Positions 6,196-14,148 are shown, numbered from the stretch's first letter. The stretch: DNA of 14,943 bases from an archaeon UBA55 (GCA_002495465.1 DAFN01000002.1:525-15467); one strand, 5' to 3'. Made by a program: numbers and translations. Notes: generated by a model from the letters alone, not told the origin.

Positions 6196-8683
6196 CGGCT
6201 ATGCCAATATGTTCGAGTACGACAGCAGTCTCACAAAAAAAGTCGGTATCGAGCCAGTCAATAAATACAAGGATCTTCTTTCTTATATTAAGGAAAGACA
6301 GGCCGATGGAAGTTTGCCAGTCCATCCTGAAGATTATCTATGTGGTAATGAGCTCGCCAAAAACATATTCGAGAAAAAATATTACCTCAAAGATTTAGAA
6401 ACAAATCTTATTGATCGGAAACCTGAGGATGTCTACGCCAGACTTTCTGCTTTCATAGCTTCACTCGAAGATTCTGATGAGAAGAGAAAAAAATGGGCAT
6501 CAGAATTTTACAAGGATTTGTATGAGGGCTACTATGTTCCTGGTGGAAGAGTTATTGCAGGTGCTGGAGATCTTTATCGATTGAAAACTCTTGCCAATTG
6601 TTTTGTTGCCTTAATTAAAAAGGACAGCATAGAGTCGATATATGATGCAGCCTATCAGTGTGCAAGGACTGAGTCATACGGAGGCGGAATCGGCATTGAT
6701 GTATCTACATTGCGACCAAAAGGGGCCGTAGTTCATAATGCTGCTGACACCTCTACTGGCGCTGTCTCTTTTATGGATATTTATTCTCTTACGACAGGTC
6801 TAATAGGTCAGTCTGGGAGAAGGGGCGCTCTTATGCTTACCTTGGACGTCAAGCACCCAGATATTCTTGATTTCTTAAAAGTCAAGAAGGTTTCTAACTG
6901 GGTCACCAAACAAATTGTTGAGCAGTGCAATTGGTCCGGAAAGTTCAATGATTCTCAGCTGGAGATAATTGAGAAGCAAGTCCGGGAGAACACACAAATC
7001 CGCTTTGCTAATATCAGTATAAAGGTATCTGATGAGTTTATGCAGGCCGTTGACGAGCAGATAAACCACGGTCCAGATAAGTTATTGCTTTACAAGAAGC
7101 CTAAGGGAACTGTTATGAGAGCTCCGCAGACACTTTCTGTGAATTATTCCTACGGAATGCCGTCAAAAGATATTTCGGAATATGAGCTTCTAGGCAATTT
7201 TGATTCTTTAGATTCTCTCAATGAAAAGCTGAAAAGTGATTATAATCAGCAGGTTAAACTCTCAGATCTTGAAGATGTCAAGAAAAGAGATTTATATGGA
7301 GATTATCCTCTTGAGTTGGACCAGGATTACGACCTGTCTGTAAAATATGCCGGGGATTTTCTTCTGTACTTTGCGTCAGAAGATTCAGGAGATATAAAAA
7401 ACTTGGTCAAGGCTCGTGATGTTTGGGATCTTTTCATAGAAGGAAATTACCAGACTGCTGAGCCTGGACTTATTTTCTGGTCCTCAATGACAAAGTATTC
7501 TCCTTCAAATTATGTCGGGCGTCCTATAAGTTCCACAAATCCCTGTGGAGAGGTTCCCCTTGAGGATGGGGGGGCGTGCAATCTTGGGTCTATAAATCTG
7601 TCCCGAATGGTAGACGAGGGATATACAGATAATGCCTCCATTAATTGGGAGCGTCTAGACAGCGCAGCCAGCAACATTACAAGATTCCTTGATAACGTTG
7701 TCACATGGAATGAGAGTCTAAACGCGCTTGAGAGTCAGAGAATTGCCGCCGGAGAAACCCGCCGTCTTGGTATAGGAGTTATGGGTATTGCAGATCTTCT
7801 AAACCAGCTAGGTCTTGGATACGATTCTGATGATGGAGTTAAAATCATAGAAAAAGTCATGAGCCGAATAGCTAATACAATATATCGGACTTCTGCACAT
7901 CTTGCGGAGGAGAAGGGAAGCTCTCCAATTTATGACTACGAAAAATATTCACAAAACCCATTTTTCAAGGAGAGCCTGGAGGATGAGACACGGGAACTTA
8001 TTAAGGAAAAAGGTCTCAGGAATATCGCTCTCCTGTCTATAGCGCCTACTGGGTCAATTTCAAACATAGTTCTGGGATTTAAAGACGGAGATAAAAATTA
8101 TATTGGCATAAGTGGTGGGGTTGAACCAATTTTTGCTCTGTATTATACAAGGCGTTCAGAGTCATTTGGTAATAAGCTCTTTAAAGTATTCCACGGGACA
8201 GTCCAGGCTTATCTGGATGTGAAAGGGCTTTCGGATAAGGCAGAGAATATAGGGTCAGATAGTGATTTAAAAAATATACTTCCTGAGCATTTTTTCAGGA
8301 CTGCTCATAATATTGATCCGCAACAAAGAATAGTGGCCCAGTCAATTTGCCAGAAATATATAGACCACAGCATATCATCAACATGTAATCTTGCTGAGGA
8401 TATAGAGCCTGAAGTTATTTCAAGCATGTATATTGAAGCATGGAAAAAAGGTCTCAAGGGAATTACAATATACCGGGAAGGAAGCCGTTATCCAATACTT
8501 AGTGTTGATACTAAGGATAGTGAGTTCCAGAAGTTCAAGGACAAGAAGTTCAAAATACCTGGTGATGACGGTGAGGAGCAAACTCTCAAAGGGGATAGTG
8601 TTATATCCCTGGCCGATGGCCGCTTGACAACAGTCTACCACGCAATAAAATCAGGAAAGATAGACTTAGGGGGTGGTAGTTAA
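6173..8683 (+). CDS. nrdJ: Class II ribonucleotide reductase catalytic subunit without ATP cone or C-terminal tail ('NrdJ-A'), 836 aa
   Basis: It reduces ribonucleotides to deoxyribonucleotides by a B12-type thiyl-radical mechanism. Active-site residues are complete: Cys143 (LANCFV), Asn456/Cys458/Glu460 in TNPCGEVPL, and Cys469 in [10 protein letters not shown]. Cys143 and Cys469 form the pair oxidised in each cycle, and Cys458 carries the radical. SIAPTGSISN and SGGVEPIFALYY form the phosphate site and C-terminal barrel, and LKGITIYREGSRY marks the end of the core. The N-terminus has no ATP cone; it starts directly in the helical RNR domain (YLKDLETN, RVIAGAG). The C-terminus stops at DLGGGS without the usual Cys tail, which is encoded by the next gene. 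Thermoplasma-type class II enzymes seem the nearest relatives. No intein motifs are seen. No NrdB radical subunit is present, and the cobA in the cluster supports class II. Confidence 0.88.
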   Translation: MQKTETLNGYANMFEYDSSLTKKVGIEPVNKYKDLLSYIKERQADGSLPVHPEDYLCGNELAKNIFEKKYYLKDLETNLIDRKPEDVYARLSAFIASLEDSDEKRKKWASEFYKDLYEGYYVPGGRVIAGAGDLYRLKTLANCFVALIKKDSIESIYDAAYQCARTESYGGGIGIDVSTLRPKGAVVHNAADTSTGAVSFMDIYSLTTGLIGQSGRRGALMLTLDVKHPDILDFLKVKKVSNWVTKQIVEQCNWSGKFNDSQLEIIEKQVRENTQIRFANISIKVSDEFMQAVDEQINHGPDKLLLYKKPKGTVMRAPQTLSVNYSYGMPSKDISEYELLGNFDSLDSLNEKLKSDYNQQVKLSDLEDVKKRDLYGDYPLELDQDYDLSVKYAGDFLLYFASEDSGDIKNLVKARDVWDLFIEGNYQTAEPGLIFWSSMTKYSPSNYVGRPISSTNPCGEVPLEDGGACNLGSINLSRMVDEGYTDNASINWERLDSAASNITRFLDNVVTWNESLNALESQRIAAGETRRLGIGVMGIADLLNQLGLGYDSDDGVKIIEKVMSRIANTIYRTSAHLAEEKGSSPIYDYEKYSQNPFFKESLEDETRELIKEKGLRNIALLSIAPTGSISNIVLGFKDGDKNYIGISGGVEPIFALYYTRRSESFGNKLFKVFHGTVQAYLDVKGLSDKAENIGSDSDLKNILPEHFFRTAHNIDPQQRIVAQSICQKYIDHSISSTCNLAEDIEPEVISSMYIEAWKKGLKGITIYREGSRYPILSVDTKDSEFQKFKDKKFKIPGDDGEEQTLKGDSVISLADGRLTTVYHAIKSGKIDLGGGS
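8669..8676 (+). promoter_or_regulatory. Shine-Dalgarno site of the RNR tail protein
   Basis: GGGGGTGG lies in the last codons of NrdJ-A, six bases before ATG 8683. The NrdJ-A stop TAA (8681-8683) shares its last A with this ATG. The arrangement points to coupled re-initiation, which would set a fixed ratio of tail to catalytic subunit. Confidence 0.65.
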
Positions 8684-8907
8684 TGGTGATAAAATTCGGA
8701 CAATCAACAATTTCTTTACAGGAAGTAGGGACTTCTTCCGAAAACGAGGAAACACTCACTGAGTCCTCGTCTGAGGAAGCCGAGGAATCTACTGAAGAAG
8801 GAACGCTTGCCAAATGTCCAAATTGTGAGCAAAATACCCTGAAAATAGAACAGGGATGCTCCTCCTGTACAAATCCTGAGTGCGGAATGAGCAAGTGCGA
8901 CTCTTAG
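8683..8907 (+). CDS. Stand-alone RNR C-terminal zinc-ribbon/redox tail protein, 74 aa
   Basis: This is the domain normally fused to the end of class II RNRs, here as its own gene. Residues 1-17 are a short strand-forming segment. Residues 18-43 are an acidic Ser/Glu/Thr-rich flexible linker (SSENEETLTESSSEEAEEST). Residues 45-72 are the Cys tail: C45-x2-C48, C59-x2-C62, then C67-x4-C72 (ECGMSKC). In the family the first four Cys bind zinc, and the last C-x4-C pair matches the C-terminal dithiol that re-reduces the active-site disulfide (E. coli NrdA has the same C-x4-C spacing). It follows NrdJ-A with a TAATG overlap and precedes NrdJ-B, both of which lack a tail. It may therefore serve one or both in trans, and itself be reduced by thioredoxin or glutaredoxin. 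Confidence 0.85.
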   Translation: MVIKFGQSTISLQEVGTSSENEETLTESSSEEAEESTEEGTLAKCPNCEQNTLKIEQGCSSCTNPECGMSKCDS

Positions 8908-8915
8908 TTTAAATA
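8908..8915 (+). promoter_or_regulatory. TATA box of the nrdJ-B-cobA unit
   Basis: TTTAAATA begins at the base after the tail-protein stop codon and is centred 26 bases before ATG 8938. NrdJ-B therefore probably has its own leaderless transcript, although read-through from upstream is possible. Confidence 0.6.
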
Positions 8916-8937
8916 TTAATGTTGCCTATATAATATT

Positions 8938-10989
8938 ATGGCAAAAATTTCTAAACTTTCCAGAGTAAAGAAGAGAGGTGGAGAGCTTGTTCCATTTAGT
9001 CCTAGAAAAATCAAAGAGGCTATCTGGAATGCCGCACAGTCTGTCGCTGGCAAAGATAAGGATCTTGCCTATTCAATAGGGCAGGAAGTTGTCAAGTCTC
9101 TTCAAAGTAAATATCCTGGGGCAGTTCCAAGTGTTGAGGATATACAGGATGTTGTGGAGAAGTCCCTCGTTGAGGGCGGTCATTACAGAACTGCGAAAGC
9201 GTATATACTTTTCAGGCACGAGAGAGAAAAAGAAAGGACAGAGCAAGAGTTCGTTCTTGGAGAGAGTTTTAAGGAAAGCAACCTTAATTTTTCTACTTAT
9301 GCTCTTGAGGTTTTGAAGGGCAGATGCCTCCTAAAAGATCACAGCGGAACTGTTATAGAGACTCCCCAGAAGCTTCTTAAGCGTGTTTCAAAGGCAGTAG
9401 CCGGAGCCGAGAAGGAGTATGGCTCAAAATCAACAAGGAAAACAGAAGCAGAATTTTATGATATGATGAAAAATCTTCAGTTTTTACCAGGAAGCCCATT
9501 GCTTTCAAATGCAGGAACTCAGATGAACCAATTGTCTTCCTGCCTGGTTCTTCCAATAGAAGATTCAATCTCCGGAATATTCGGAACTCTCCAGACTGCC
9601 GCTCTTGTAAACAAAAATGGAGGAGGTACAGGGTTTTCCTTTACTCGACTTCGCGGAAAGCGCGGTGTGGTTGCCGGGGGTGCTGATACTGCAGCAGGTC
9701 CTCTGGCTTTCATGGACGTTTTTGACAGTTCTGCAAATGCTATAAAACAAGGTGGCAGAAGAAAAGGGGCCAATATGGGAATTCTCCGAATTGACCATCC
9801 TGATATTTTTGATTTTATCAGTTCCAAAAATCGTCCTGGGCGGCTTAGTAACTTCAACATATCGGTTGCTATAACTGATGCCTTTATGAAAGCTGTTTTG
9901 AAGGATGGAAAATTCAATCTCCTTGATCCTAATACAAAAAAGAAGCTTAGAGAGGTTCGGGCAAAAGATTTATTTGATCTCATAGTTCATAGTGCCTGGC
10001 TCACAGGGGACCCTGGTATTGTCTTCATAGATCAGATAAACAACAAACACCCTTGCAAACATCTTGGAGAGCTTGAAGCAACCAGCCCATGTGGTGAGGT
10101 TCCTCTACTTCCAAATGAAAGCTGTAATCTTGGCTCAATAAATTTGGTTTCGATGGTGAAAGCGGATTGGAGCGATCTTGACTGGAGTCTTCTCCGTCAG
10201 ACAGTCCAAAAAGCTGTCAGGTTCCTGGACAATTCTCTTGATTCTGCCAGTTACGCGAGTCATGACATAGAGTTTGCAACAAAGAGTACAAGAAAGATAG
10301 GACTTGGTATATTTGGTTTCGCTGACATGCTCTATATGCTCGGAATAAAGTACGATTCAAAAAAAGGTCTTGCAATGGCTGAGAAGCTTATGAAATATAT
10401 TAAGGACACAGCTTACAATACATCAGAAATACTGGCGAAGGAGCGAGGGACTTTTCCAGCTTGGGAAGGCTCTTTACATCATAAGAATAAGAGGCGCATG
10501 AGGAACGCCACATGTATTGCAATTGCTCCTACAGGAACAATCAGCATACTCGCTGATGTGTCTTCTGGTTGTGAGCCAAATTTTGCAATTTCCTATGTCA
10601 TGACGGTTCTTGATAATAGCCGCTTTGTTTACACAAATCCCATTTTCGAAAAGATTGCCATGGATCAGGGCTTTTATTCTCCAAGTCTGATGGCGGAGAT
10701 TGCGAAAATTGGATCAATTCAAAATTTCAAAGATATTCCAAAGAATATAAAGAATGTTTTCGTGACTTCTCTTGATATTTCTCCTGAATGGCATATCAAG
10801 GTTCAGGCAGCCCTCCAAAAATACGTTGATAATTCAGTTTCAAAGACAGCGAACCTCGCAAACACAGCAACTCTGAAGCAAATCAGTGATACTCTGATTC
10901 TTGCATGGAAGAGTGGCTGCAAGGGAATCACAGTATATAGGGAGGGAAGCCACCCACACCAGGTTATATCCACTGGCGAAAGAAGATGA
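8938..10989 (+). CDS. nrdJ: Class II ribonucleotide reductase catalytic subunit with ATP cone, without C-terminal tail ('NrdJ-B'), 683 aa
   Basis: Residues about 10-100 form an ATP cone ([20 protein letters not shown] ... [14 protein letters not shown]), the usual allosteric activity site. The catalytic barrel shows Cys202 (LSSCLVLP), the PCGE loop with radical Cys385 and Glu387, and Cys396 in [31 protein letters not shown] and [12 protein letters not shown] are also typical. The chain ends at [12 protein letters not shown], just after the core; the zinc/Cys tail of normal NrdJ is missing, so an outside reductant is needed, most simply the 74-residue tail protein. The residue at the conserved Asn of N-x-C-x-E (Asn437 in E. 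coli NrdA) is Ser383 here, while NrdJ-A keeps Asn. It overlaps cobA by ATGA (10986-10989), tying it to B12 cofactor supply. It may be the main RNR, a second isoform or an inactive partner. Confidence 0.87.
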   Translation: MAKISKLSRVKKRGGELVPFSPRKIKEAIWNAAQSVAGKDKDLAYSIGQEVVKSLQSKYPGAVPSVEDIQDVVEKSLVEGGHYRTAKAYILFRHEREKERTEQEFVLGESFKESNLNFSTYALEVLKGRCLLKDHSGTVIETPQKLLKRVSKAVAGAEKEYGSKSTRKTEAEFYDMMKNLQFLPGSPLLSNAGTQMNQLSSCLVLPIEDSISGIFGTLQTAALVNKNGGGTGFSFTRLRGKRGVVAGGADTAAGPLAFMDVFDSSANAIKQGGRRKGANMGILRIDHPDIFDFISSKNRPGRLSNFNISVAITDAFMKAVLKDGKFNLLDPNTKKKLREVRAKDLFDLIVHSAWLTGDPGIVFIDQINNKHPCKHLGELEATSPCGEVPLLPNESCNLGSINLVSMVKADWSDLDWSLLRQTVQKAVRFLDNSLDSASYASHDIEFATKSTRKIGLGIFGFADMLYMLGIKYDSKKGLAMAEKLMKYIKDTAYNTSEILAKERGTFPAWEGSLHHKNKRRMRNATCIAIAPTGTISILADVSSGCEPNFAISYVMTVLDNSRFVYTNPIFEKIAMDQGFYSPSLMAEIAKIGSIQNFKDIPKNIKNVFVTSLDISPEWHIKVQAALQKYVDNSVSKTANLANTATLKQISDTLILAWKSGCKGITVYREGSHPHQVISTGERR

Positions 10990-11588
10990 GACTAGGGGAT
11001 ACACCTAATTCGCGAACTGGTCTTGGACTAGTTCATGTGTACACTGGTGATGGAAAAGGGAAGACAACTGCGGCTCTTGGTCTGGCCATGCGTGCAATTG
11101 GGCATGGAATAAAAGTTTACATGATACAATTTCTAAAAGGAGGCACATATGTCGGGGAATATCTTGCCTCTGAATCCTTTATGCCTAATTTCACAATAAA
11201 ACAATTTGGTAAAAAATGCACCTACTCTGACATGTACAAACAAGATAGAGACTACTCTTGTGGAAGTTGCAGGGATTGTTTCATGACAAGTTCTGAGATG
11301 ATTAGCAGTTCTAAGGAGGCTCTTGAGCTTTCCAAGGAAATTACCTCATCCGGAGATTATGGCCTAGTTATTTTAGATGAGATAAATATTGCTCTCAGTT
11401 TCAAGTACATCAAAATAGAGGATGTTTTGGAAATGCTCACGAATAAGAGTGAGTCAACAGAGCTGGTTCTAACAGGGAGGGGGGCACCTGAGGAAATCCG
11501 GGAAGTGGCAGATTACGTTACAGTTCTTCAAAGAGAGAAGCATCCATTTGACCGCGGGATTATGGGGCGTTGGGGTGTAGAATACTGA
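10986..11588 (+). CDS. cobA: Cob(I)alamin adenosyltransferase, CobA/CobO type, 200 aa
   Basis: This enzyme transfers the adenosyl group of ATP to reduced corrinoid, making adenosylcobalamin, the radical cofactor of class II RNR. A P-loop GDGKGKTT is at 21-28, GHGIKVYMIQFLKGG follows at 39-53, Walker B-like VILDEINIAL at 128-137, LTGRGAPEEI near 162-171, and the family-end KHPFDRGIMGRWGVEY closes the chain. Length is normal for CobO/BtuR. A Cys cluster at 78-98 (C78, C92, C95, C98; SCGSCRDCF) sits between the P-loop and Walker B and could bind a metal. The start codon overlaps the NrdJ-B stop (ATGA), so the two are almost certainly co-translated, which supports B12 dependence. No other cobalamin genes are in the window; it may act in salvage. 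Confidence 0.9.
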   Translation: MRLGDTPNSRTGLGLVHVYTGDGKGKTTAALGLAMRAIGHGIKVYMIQFLKGGTYVGEYLASESFMPNFTIKQFGKKCTYSDMYKQDRDYSCGSCRDCFMTSSEMISSSKEALELSKEITSSGDYGLVILDEINIALSFKYIKIEDVLEMLTNKSESTELVLTGRGAPEEIREVADYVTVLQREKHPFDRGIMGRWGVEY

Positions 11589-11600
11589 ATTACCAAGATA

Positions 11601-11607
11601 TTTATAT
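11601..11607 (+). promoter_or_regulatory. TATA box of the 74-aa membrane protein gene
   Basis: TTTATAT is centred 25 bases before ATG 11629, giving a leaderless mRNA. It lies in the short gap after cobA and marks the end of the RNR locus. Confidence 0.65.
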
Positions 11608-11628
11608 CTGACAATTCACCATTCATCT

Positions 11629-11853
11629 ATGTCAAAATATTCACCCGCTTCGAAAGAGAGGTTCGCAAAACTTTTTCTGAGTGCAACAGCACTTTCATTG
11701 CTTCTGTTTATGTTCGTTTATACAGGAAATTCCACGAGCGGTCTCTCGATTTCAGAGTCTTTGGGTCCGGCTGGCGGATTGTACGCAATTGTTCTCGCGT
11801 CTGTAACAGTTCTACTTGGAGCCCTTATATGGTTAGTTTACTATCGGAATTAG
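11629..11853 (+). CDS. Small two-helix membrane protein, 74 aa
   Basis: A basic N-terminus (MSKYSPASKERFAK) is followed by a first membrane helix at about 15-31 (LFLSATALSLLLFMFVY), a polar glycine/serine-rich loop (TGNSTSGLSISESLGPAGG) and a second helix at about 51-71 (YAIVLASVTVLLGALIWLVYY), ending in Arg-Asn. By the positive-inside rule both ends should face the cytoplasm. No family is recognised. It is promoter-led and lies upstream of gar1-tfb, but gar1 has its own TATA box, so the neighbours do not reveal its role. Confidence 0.7.
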   Translation: MSKYSPASKERFAKLFLSATALSLLLFMFVYTGNSTSGLSISESLGPAGGLYAIVLASVTVLLGALIWLVYYRN

Positions 11854-11863
11854 TTAGCAAAAC

Positions 11864-11871
11864 TTTATATA
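11864..11871 (+). promoter_or_regulatory. TATA box of the gar1-tfb operon
   Basis: TTTATATA is centred about 31 bases before ATG 11899, giving a leader of about five bases. The in-frame ATG at 11881 and TTG at 11878 lie upstream of the predicted transcription start, so they are rejected as starts. Confidence 0.6.
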
Positions 11872-11898
11872 CTGCCTTTGATGCTACTATTTAAGTCT

Positions 11899-12126
11899 AT
11901 GGGATTACTTGGAAAGGTTCTTCACTTGTCAAAAAGTGGAAATATAATTGTCAGCTCTTCAAAATTGAGGAACTTGCCCAGAACTGGTGTAAAGGCTTTT
12001 GATTCTGATAGGAGTCTTGTCGGAAAGGTTTCAGAAGTTTTTGGTCCGGTTTCAAGTCCATATGTCTCTGTGAAACCCCTCAATAAAGATAACGAGGCTT
12101 TGATTGGTAAAATGGTGTATGTATAA
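11899..12126 (+). CDS. gar1: H/ACA RNP protein Gar1, 75 aa
   Basis: Gar1 is a subunit of the archaeal H/ACA box C/D-independent guide-RNA particle that makes pseudouridine in rRNA, together with Cbf5, Nop10 and L7Ae. The small beta-barrel is complete: [15 protein letters not shown] at the start, [10 protein letters not shown] in the middle and the strongly conserved [20 protein letters not shown]. Length fits archaeal Gar1. The last A of its stop (12124-12126) is the first base of the tfb start (TAATG), an arrangement consistent with the gar1-tfb pairing seen in other archaea. Start ATG 11899 follows from the TATA position and the family N-terminus. Confidence 0.88.
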   Translation: MGLLGKVLHLSKSGNIIVSSSKLRNLPRTGVKAFDSDRSLVGKVSEVFGPVSSPYVSVKPLNKDNEALIGKMVYV

Positions 12127-13046
12127 TGGCAGAAAAATGTCCTGAATGCAATTCAGAAAGTGTGTCTTTTGACTCAAAGAGAGCGGAGACTGTGTGCAAT
12201 AAGTGCGGAATTGTTATAGATGAGAGGCAGATTGATACTACACAGGAGTGGCGTGCCTTTGACTATGAACAGAGAAAGAAGCGCGACAGAACGGGCTCCT
12301 TTCTTACGTATACAAGGCACGATAAAGGACTTTCCACCTCTATCGGAGATCAGGGATACAGCGACCTATACAAACTATCTCCTTCAAAGAGGGCATCATT
12401 CTACAGGCTTAAGCGATGGCACAAACAAGTTTCAACTGCTACTGAAAGAAACCTTCGATTCGCTCTTAGTGAGTTAGACAGAATTTCAAGTACTCTGAGC
12501 TTACCAAAAAACATCAGGGAAACTACAGCACTTATTTACAGAAAAGCAGTTACAAAGGGTCTCGTCCGTGGCCGCTCAATGGAAAGCGTTGTTGCCGCCG
12601 CTCTCTACGCTGCATGCAGGAAACACAATGTTCCAAGGACTCTCGATGAAATTGCAGAAGCTTCCAATGTTAAGAAGAGGGAAATAGGAAGGACTTATAG
12701 ATTCATAACAAGAGAACTGAAGATAAAACTTCTTCCGACTTCGCCTATTGATTACATTTCAAGGTTTTCATCTTCCCTGAAACTTTCCCCACTTGTTCAG
12801 GAAGAGGCAATTAAAATACTCAAACTGGCCCAGGAGCACGATCTTGTTTCTGGTCGCGGGCCAACAGGTGTTGCCGCAGCGGCCATATACGTTTCCTCAA
12901 CATTGTCAAATGAAAAGAGGACTCAGCGAGAGGTAGCAGAGGTTGCAGGTGTTACTGAAGTTACAATAAGAAACCGCTATAAGGAGCTCATAGATGAGCT
13001 CGGAATCGCGGACAAAATGAGTGAAGCTTCAGCGAAAGAAGACTAA
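12126..13046 (+). CDS. tfb: Transcription initiation factor B (TFB, TFIIB homologue), 306 aa
   Basis: TFB binds the TBP-TATA complex and recruits RNA polymerase. The N-terminal zinc ribbon has C5, C8, C24 and C27 (CPEC...CNKC). The B-reader/linker region follows ([17 protein letters not shown], then HDKGLSTSI). Two cyclin-fold repeats make up about 105-200 and 205-300, with the typical [20 protein letters not shown] and [17 protein letters not shown] helices and a C-terminal helix-turn-helix ([20 protein letters not shown]) that contacts the BRE. Length is normal and no part is missing. It starts inside the gar1 stop codon and so is co-transcribed with it. This gene alone establishes that the DNA is archaeal. 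Confidence 0.95.
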   Translation: MAEKCPECNSESVSFDSKRAETVCNKCGIVIDERQIDTTQEWRAFDYEQRKKRDRTGSFLTYTRHDKGLSTSIGDQGYSDLYKLSPSKRASFYRLKRWHKQVSTATERNLRFALSELDRISSTLSLPKNIRETTALIYRKAVTKGLVRGRSMESVVAAALYAACRKHNVPRTLDEIAEASNVKKREIGRTYRFITRELKIKLLPTSPIDYISRFSSSLKLSPLVQEEAIKILKLAQEHDLVSGRGPTGVAAAAIYVSSTLSNEKRTQREVAEVAGVTEVTIRNRYKELIDELGIADKMSEASAKED

Positions 13047-13048
13047 GC

Positions 13049-14122
13049 TCATTTACTAAATTTTTCTGACCTAATTGACGTCGGGCTGAAATGCGTTCTC
13101 GTGGCTTTTATTCCCTTTTCATTTAATTTTTCTATAGCCTCAGCAATTCTTGGAACATTTCCTTTGTAGCGTTTATGGAGGTCGTAATAAAATGCAGGTC
13201 CGCTGGCTTCTTCTTTCATCAATTCTAAAGTTTTTATCAGTCTTTTCTGTGTTCCAAAGTCCTGAGTTTCCACGCTTTTCAAGCCACTTTTTATAAATTT
13301 CTCGTCAAAGATTGGGCCACTCCATATTGGTCCAAATTCTGATAGCTTTTTCTTACACTTGCATTTTTTCTCGAAACCGTGTTCACCACAGTCAAAACAG
13401 TGGTAGGCCGGTTCTATCTTCTCCAAGGATTTGTTTGCATCTTCTGCGCCTTCCGTCGCTCTTAGTGTTATTCTAAGGTAGTGGTCAGCATTTAGAACCG
13501 AGAGAACTTGTATTCCTTTTTCAAATCTTGCAGCGGCTCTGGCAGCGGCGGCTATAACAAGTCTGGCTCCAGCCTCATGACAGTATTCTGTTCTAAGAGA
13601 AGTTCCTCCATAATTTCGCTTTGCCACTTTTGGATAGATTCCACAGAGTGCTGTCATATCAGTCGCCGTTATTCCAACAATTCCTTTGTTTCTAATGCTC
13701 CTGAACGCAGGTTCAAGGAAGGGTGCAGGACTTCCAAATGGGTCGAGGTCAATAAAATCAAATTTTCTTTCATTCATAAGGGCTGCAGCGTCTCGCTTAA
13801 GAATTTCGGCGACTATTTTGTTTCTTTTCACATTCTTTTTTATAAGACTTATTGCTCCCTGACTTAGGTCATTTATTGTAACTTCAAGACCGTCAATTTC
13901 CTTGCAGAATCGTATTCCCCGTATTCCTGAGGCTCCGAATGCGTCAAGTGCTTTCCACCCATTTTTGCGTACAGCGGCAAGAGTCGCTATAGTAAAGTCC
14001 CTATTGAATTCCATTCGTGGGTTGTAAAAGCCTACAGTCTTTTCAGGCTTATGCTCTCCCCCTTGTACCAGGATTTTTACCTTCCCTTCTAATATTTCCG
14101 TGCTACTCACTCCCATAAACAT
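13049..14122 (-). CDS. trm1: tRNA (guanine26-N2)-dimethyltransferase Trm1, 357 aa
   Basis: Trm1 uses S-adenosylmethionine to form dimethylguanosine at position 26 of tRNAs. Family features in order: YNPRMEFNRDFTIATL near the N-terminus; the SAM-site LDAFGASGIRGIRF; the catalytic DLDPFGSPAPFLEPA; TATDMTALCGIYPKVAKRNYGG; and a Cys-rich zinc element (CFDCGEHGFEKKCKCKK) before the winged-helix C-terminal domain ending in THFSPTSIRSEK. It is complete and of usual archaeal length. ATG 14122 and ATG 14116 are both possible; a TTTATTA box (14142-14148 on this strand) slightly favours 14116 for a near-leaderless transcript. Its stop lies two bases from that of tfb, with which it converges. Confidence 0.93.
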   Translation of the reverse strand: MFMGVSSTEILEGKVKILVQGGEHKPEKTVGFYNPRMEFNRDFTIATLAAVRKNGWKALDAFGASGIRGIRFCKEIDGLEVTINDLSQGAISLIKKNVKRNKIVAEILKRDAAALMNERKFDFIDLDPFGSPAPFLEPAFRSIRNKGIVGITATDMTALCGIYPKVAKRNYGGTSLRTEYCHEAGARLVIAAAARAAARFEKGIQVLSVLNADHYLRITLRATEGAEDANKSLEKIEPAYHCFDCGEHGFEKKCKCKKKLSEFGPIWSGPIFDEKFIKSGLKSVETQDFGTQKRLIKTLELMKEEASGPAFYYDLHKRYKGNVPRIAEAIEKLNEKGIKATRTHFSPTSIRSEKFSK

Positions 14123-14141
14123 TATATATCTAACAAGTTAG

Positions 14142-14148
14142 TAATAAA
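14142..14148 (-). promoter_or_regulatory. Possible TATA box of trm1
   Basis: On the minus strand TTTATTA is centred 23 bases before ATG 14122 and 29 before ATG 14116. A second A/T stretch (GATATATAA, 14123-14130) is too close to the start to act as the TATA box unless translation begins further inside. The box lies in the short divergent gap shared with the Mrr-like gene. Confidence 0.35.

Noticed and set aside
6173..8683. Class I (NrdA-type) RNR needing a NrdB radical subunit
   Set aside because: No nrdB is present, the motifs ([13 protein letters not shown]) and tail are class II-like, and cobA is in the cluster.
8661..8690. Programmed -1 frameshift at the GGGGG run fusing NrdJ-A to the redox tail
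   Set aside because: The -1 frame meets a TAG at 8677-8679 before the tail ATG, so a slip at the G run would end the protein. Shine-Dalgarno spacing and the TAATG overlap fit re-initiation better.
9519..9983. 154-codon open frame on the minus strand inside NrdJ-B
   Set aside because: It is a shadow of the strongly supported NrdJ-B frame, has no promoter or ribosome site and no recognisable domain.
6173..10989. Inteins in the RNR genes, which are frequent in archaeal RNRs
   Set aside because: Both barrels run through their motifs at normal spacing, and no splice-junction or homing-endonuclease motifs are visible.
11878..11898. Longer Gar1 start at TTG 11878 or ATG 11881
   Set aside because: Both lie between the TATA box and the predicted transcription start, and family N-termini begin at the LGKV strand.
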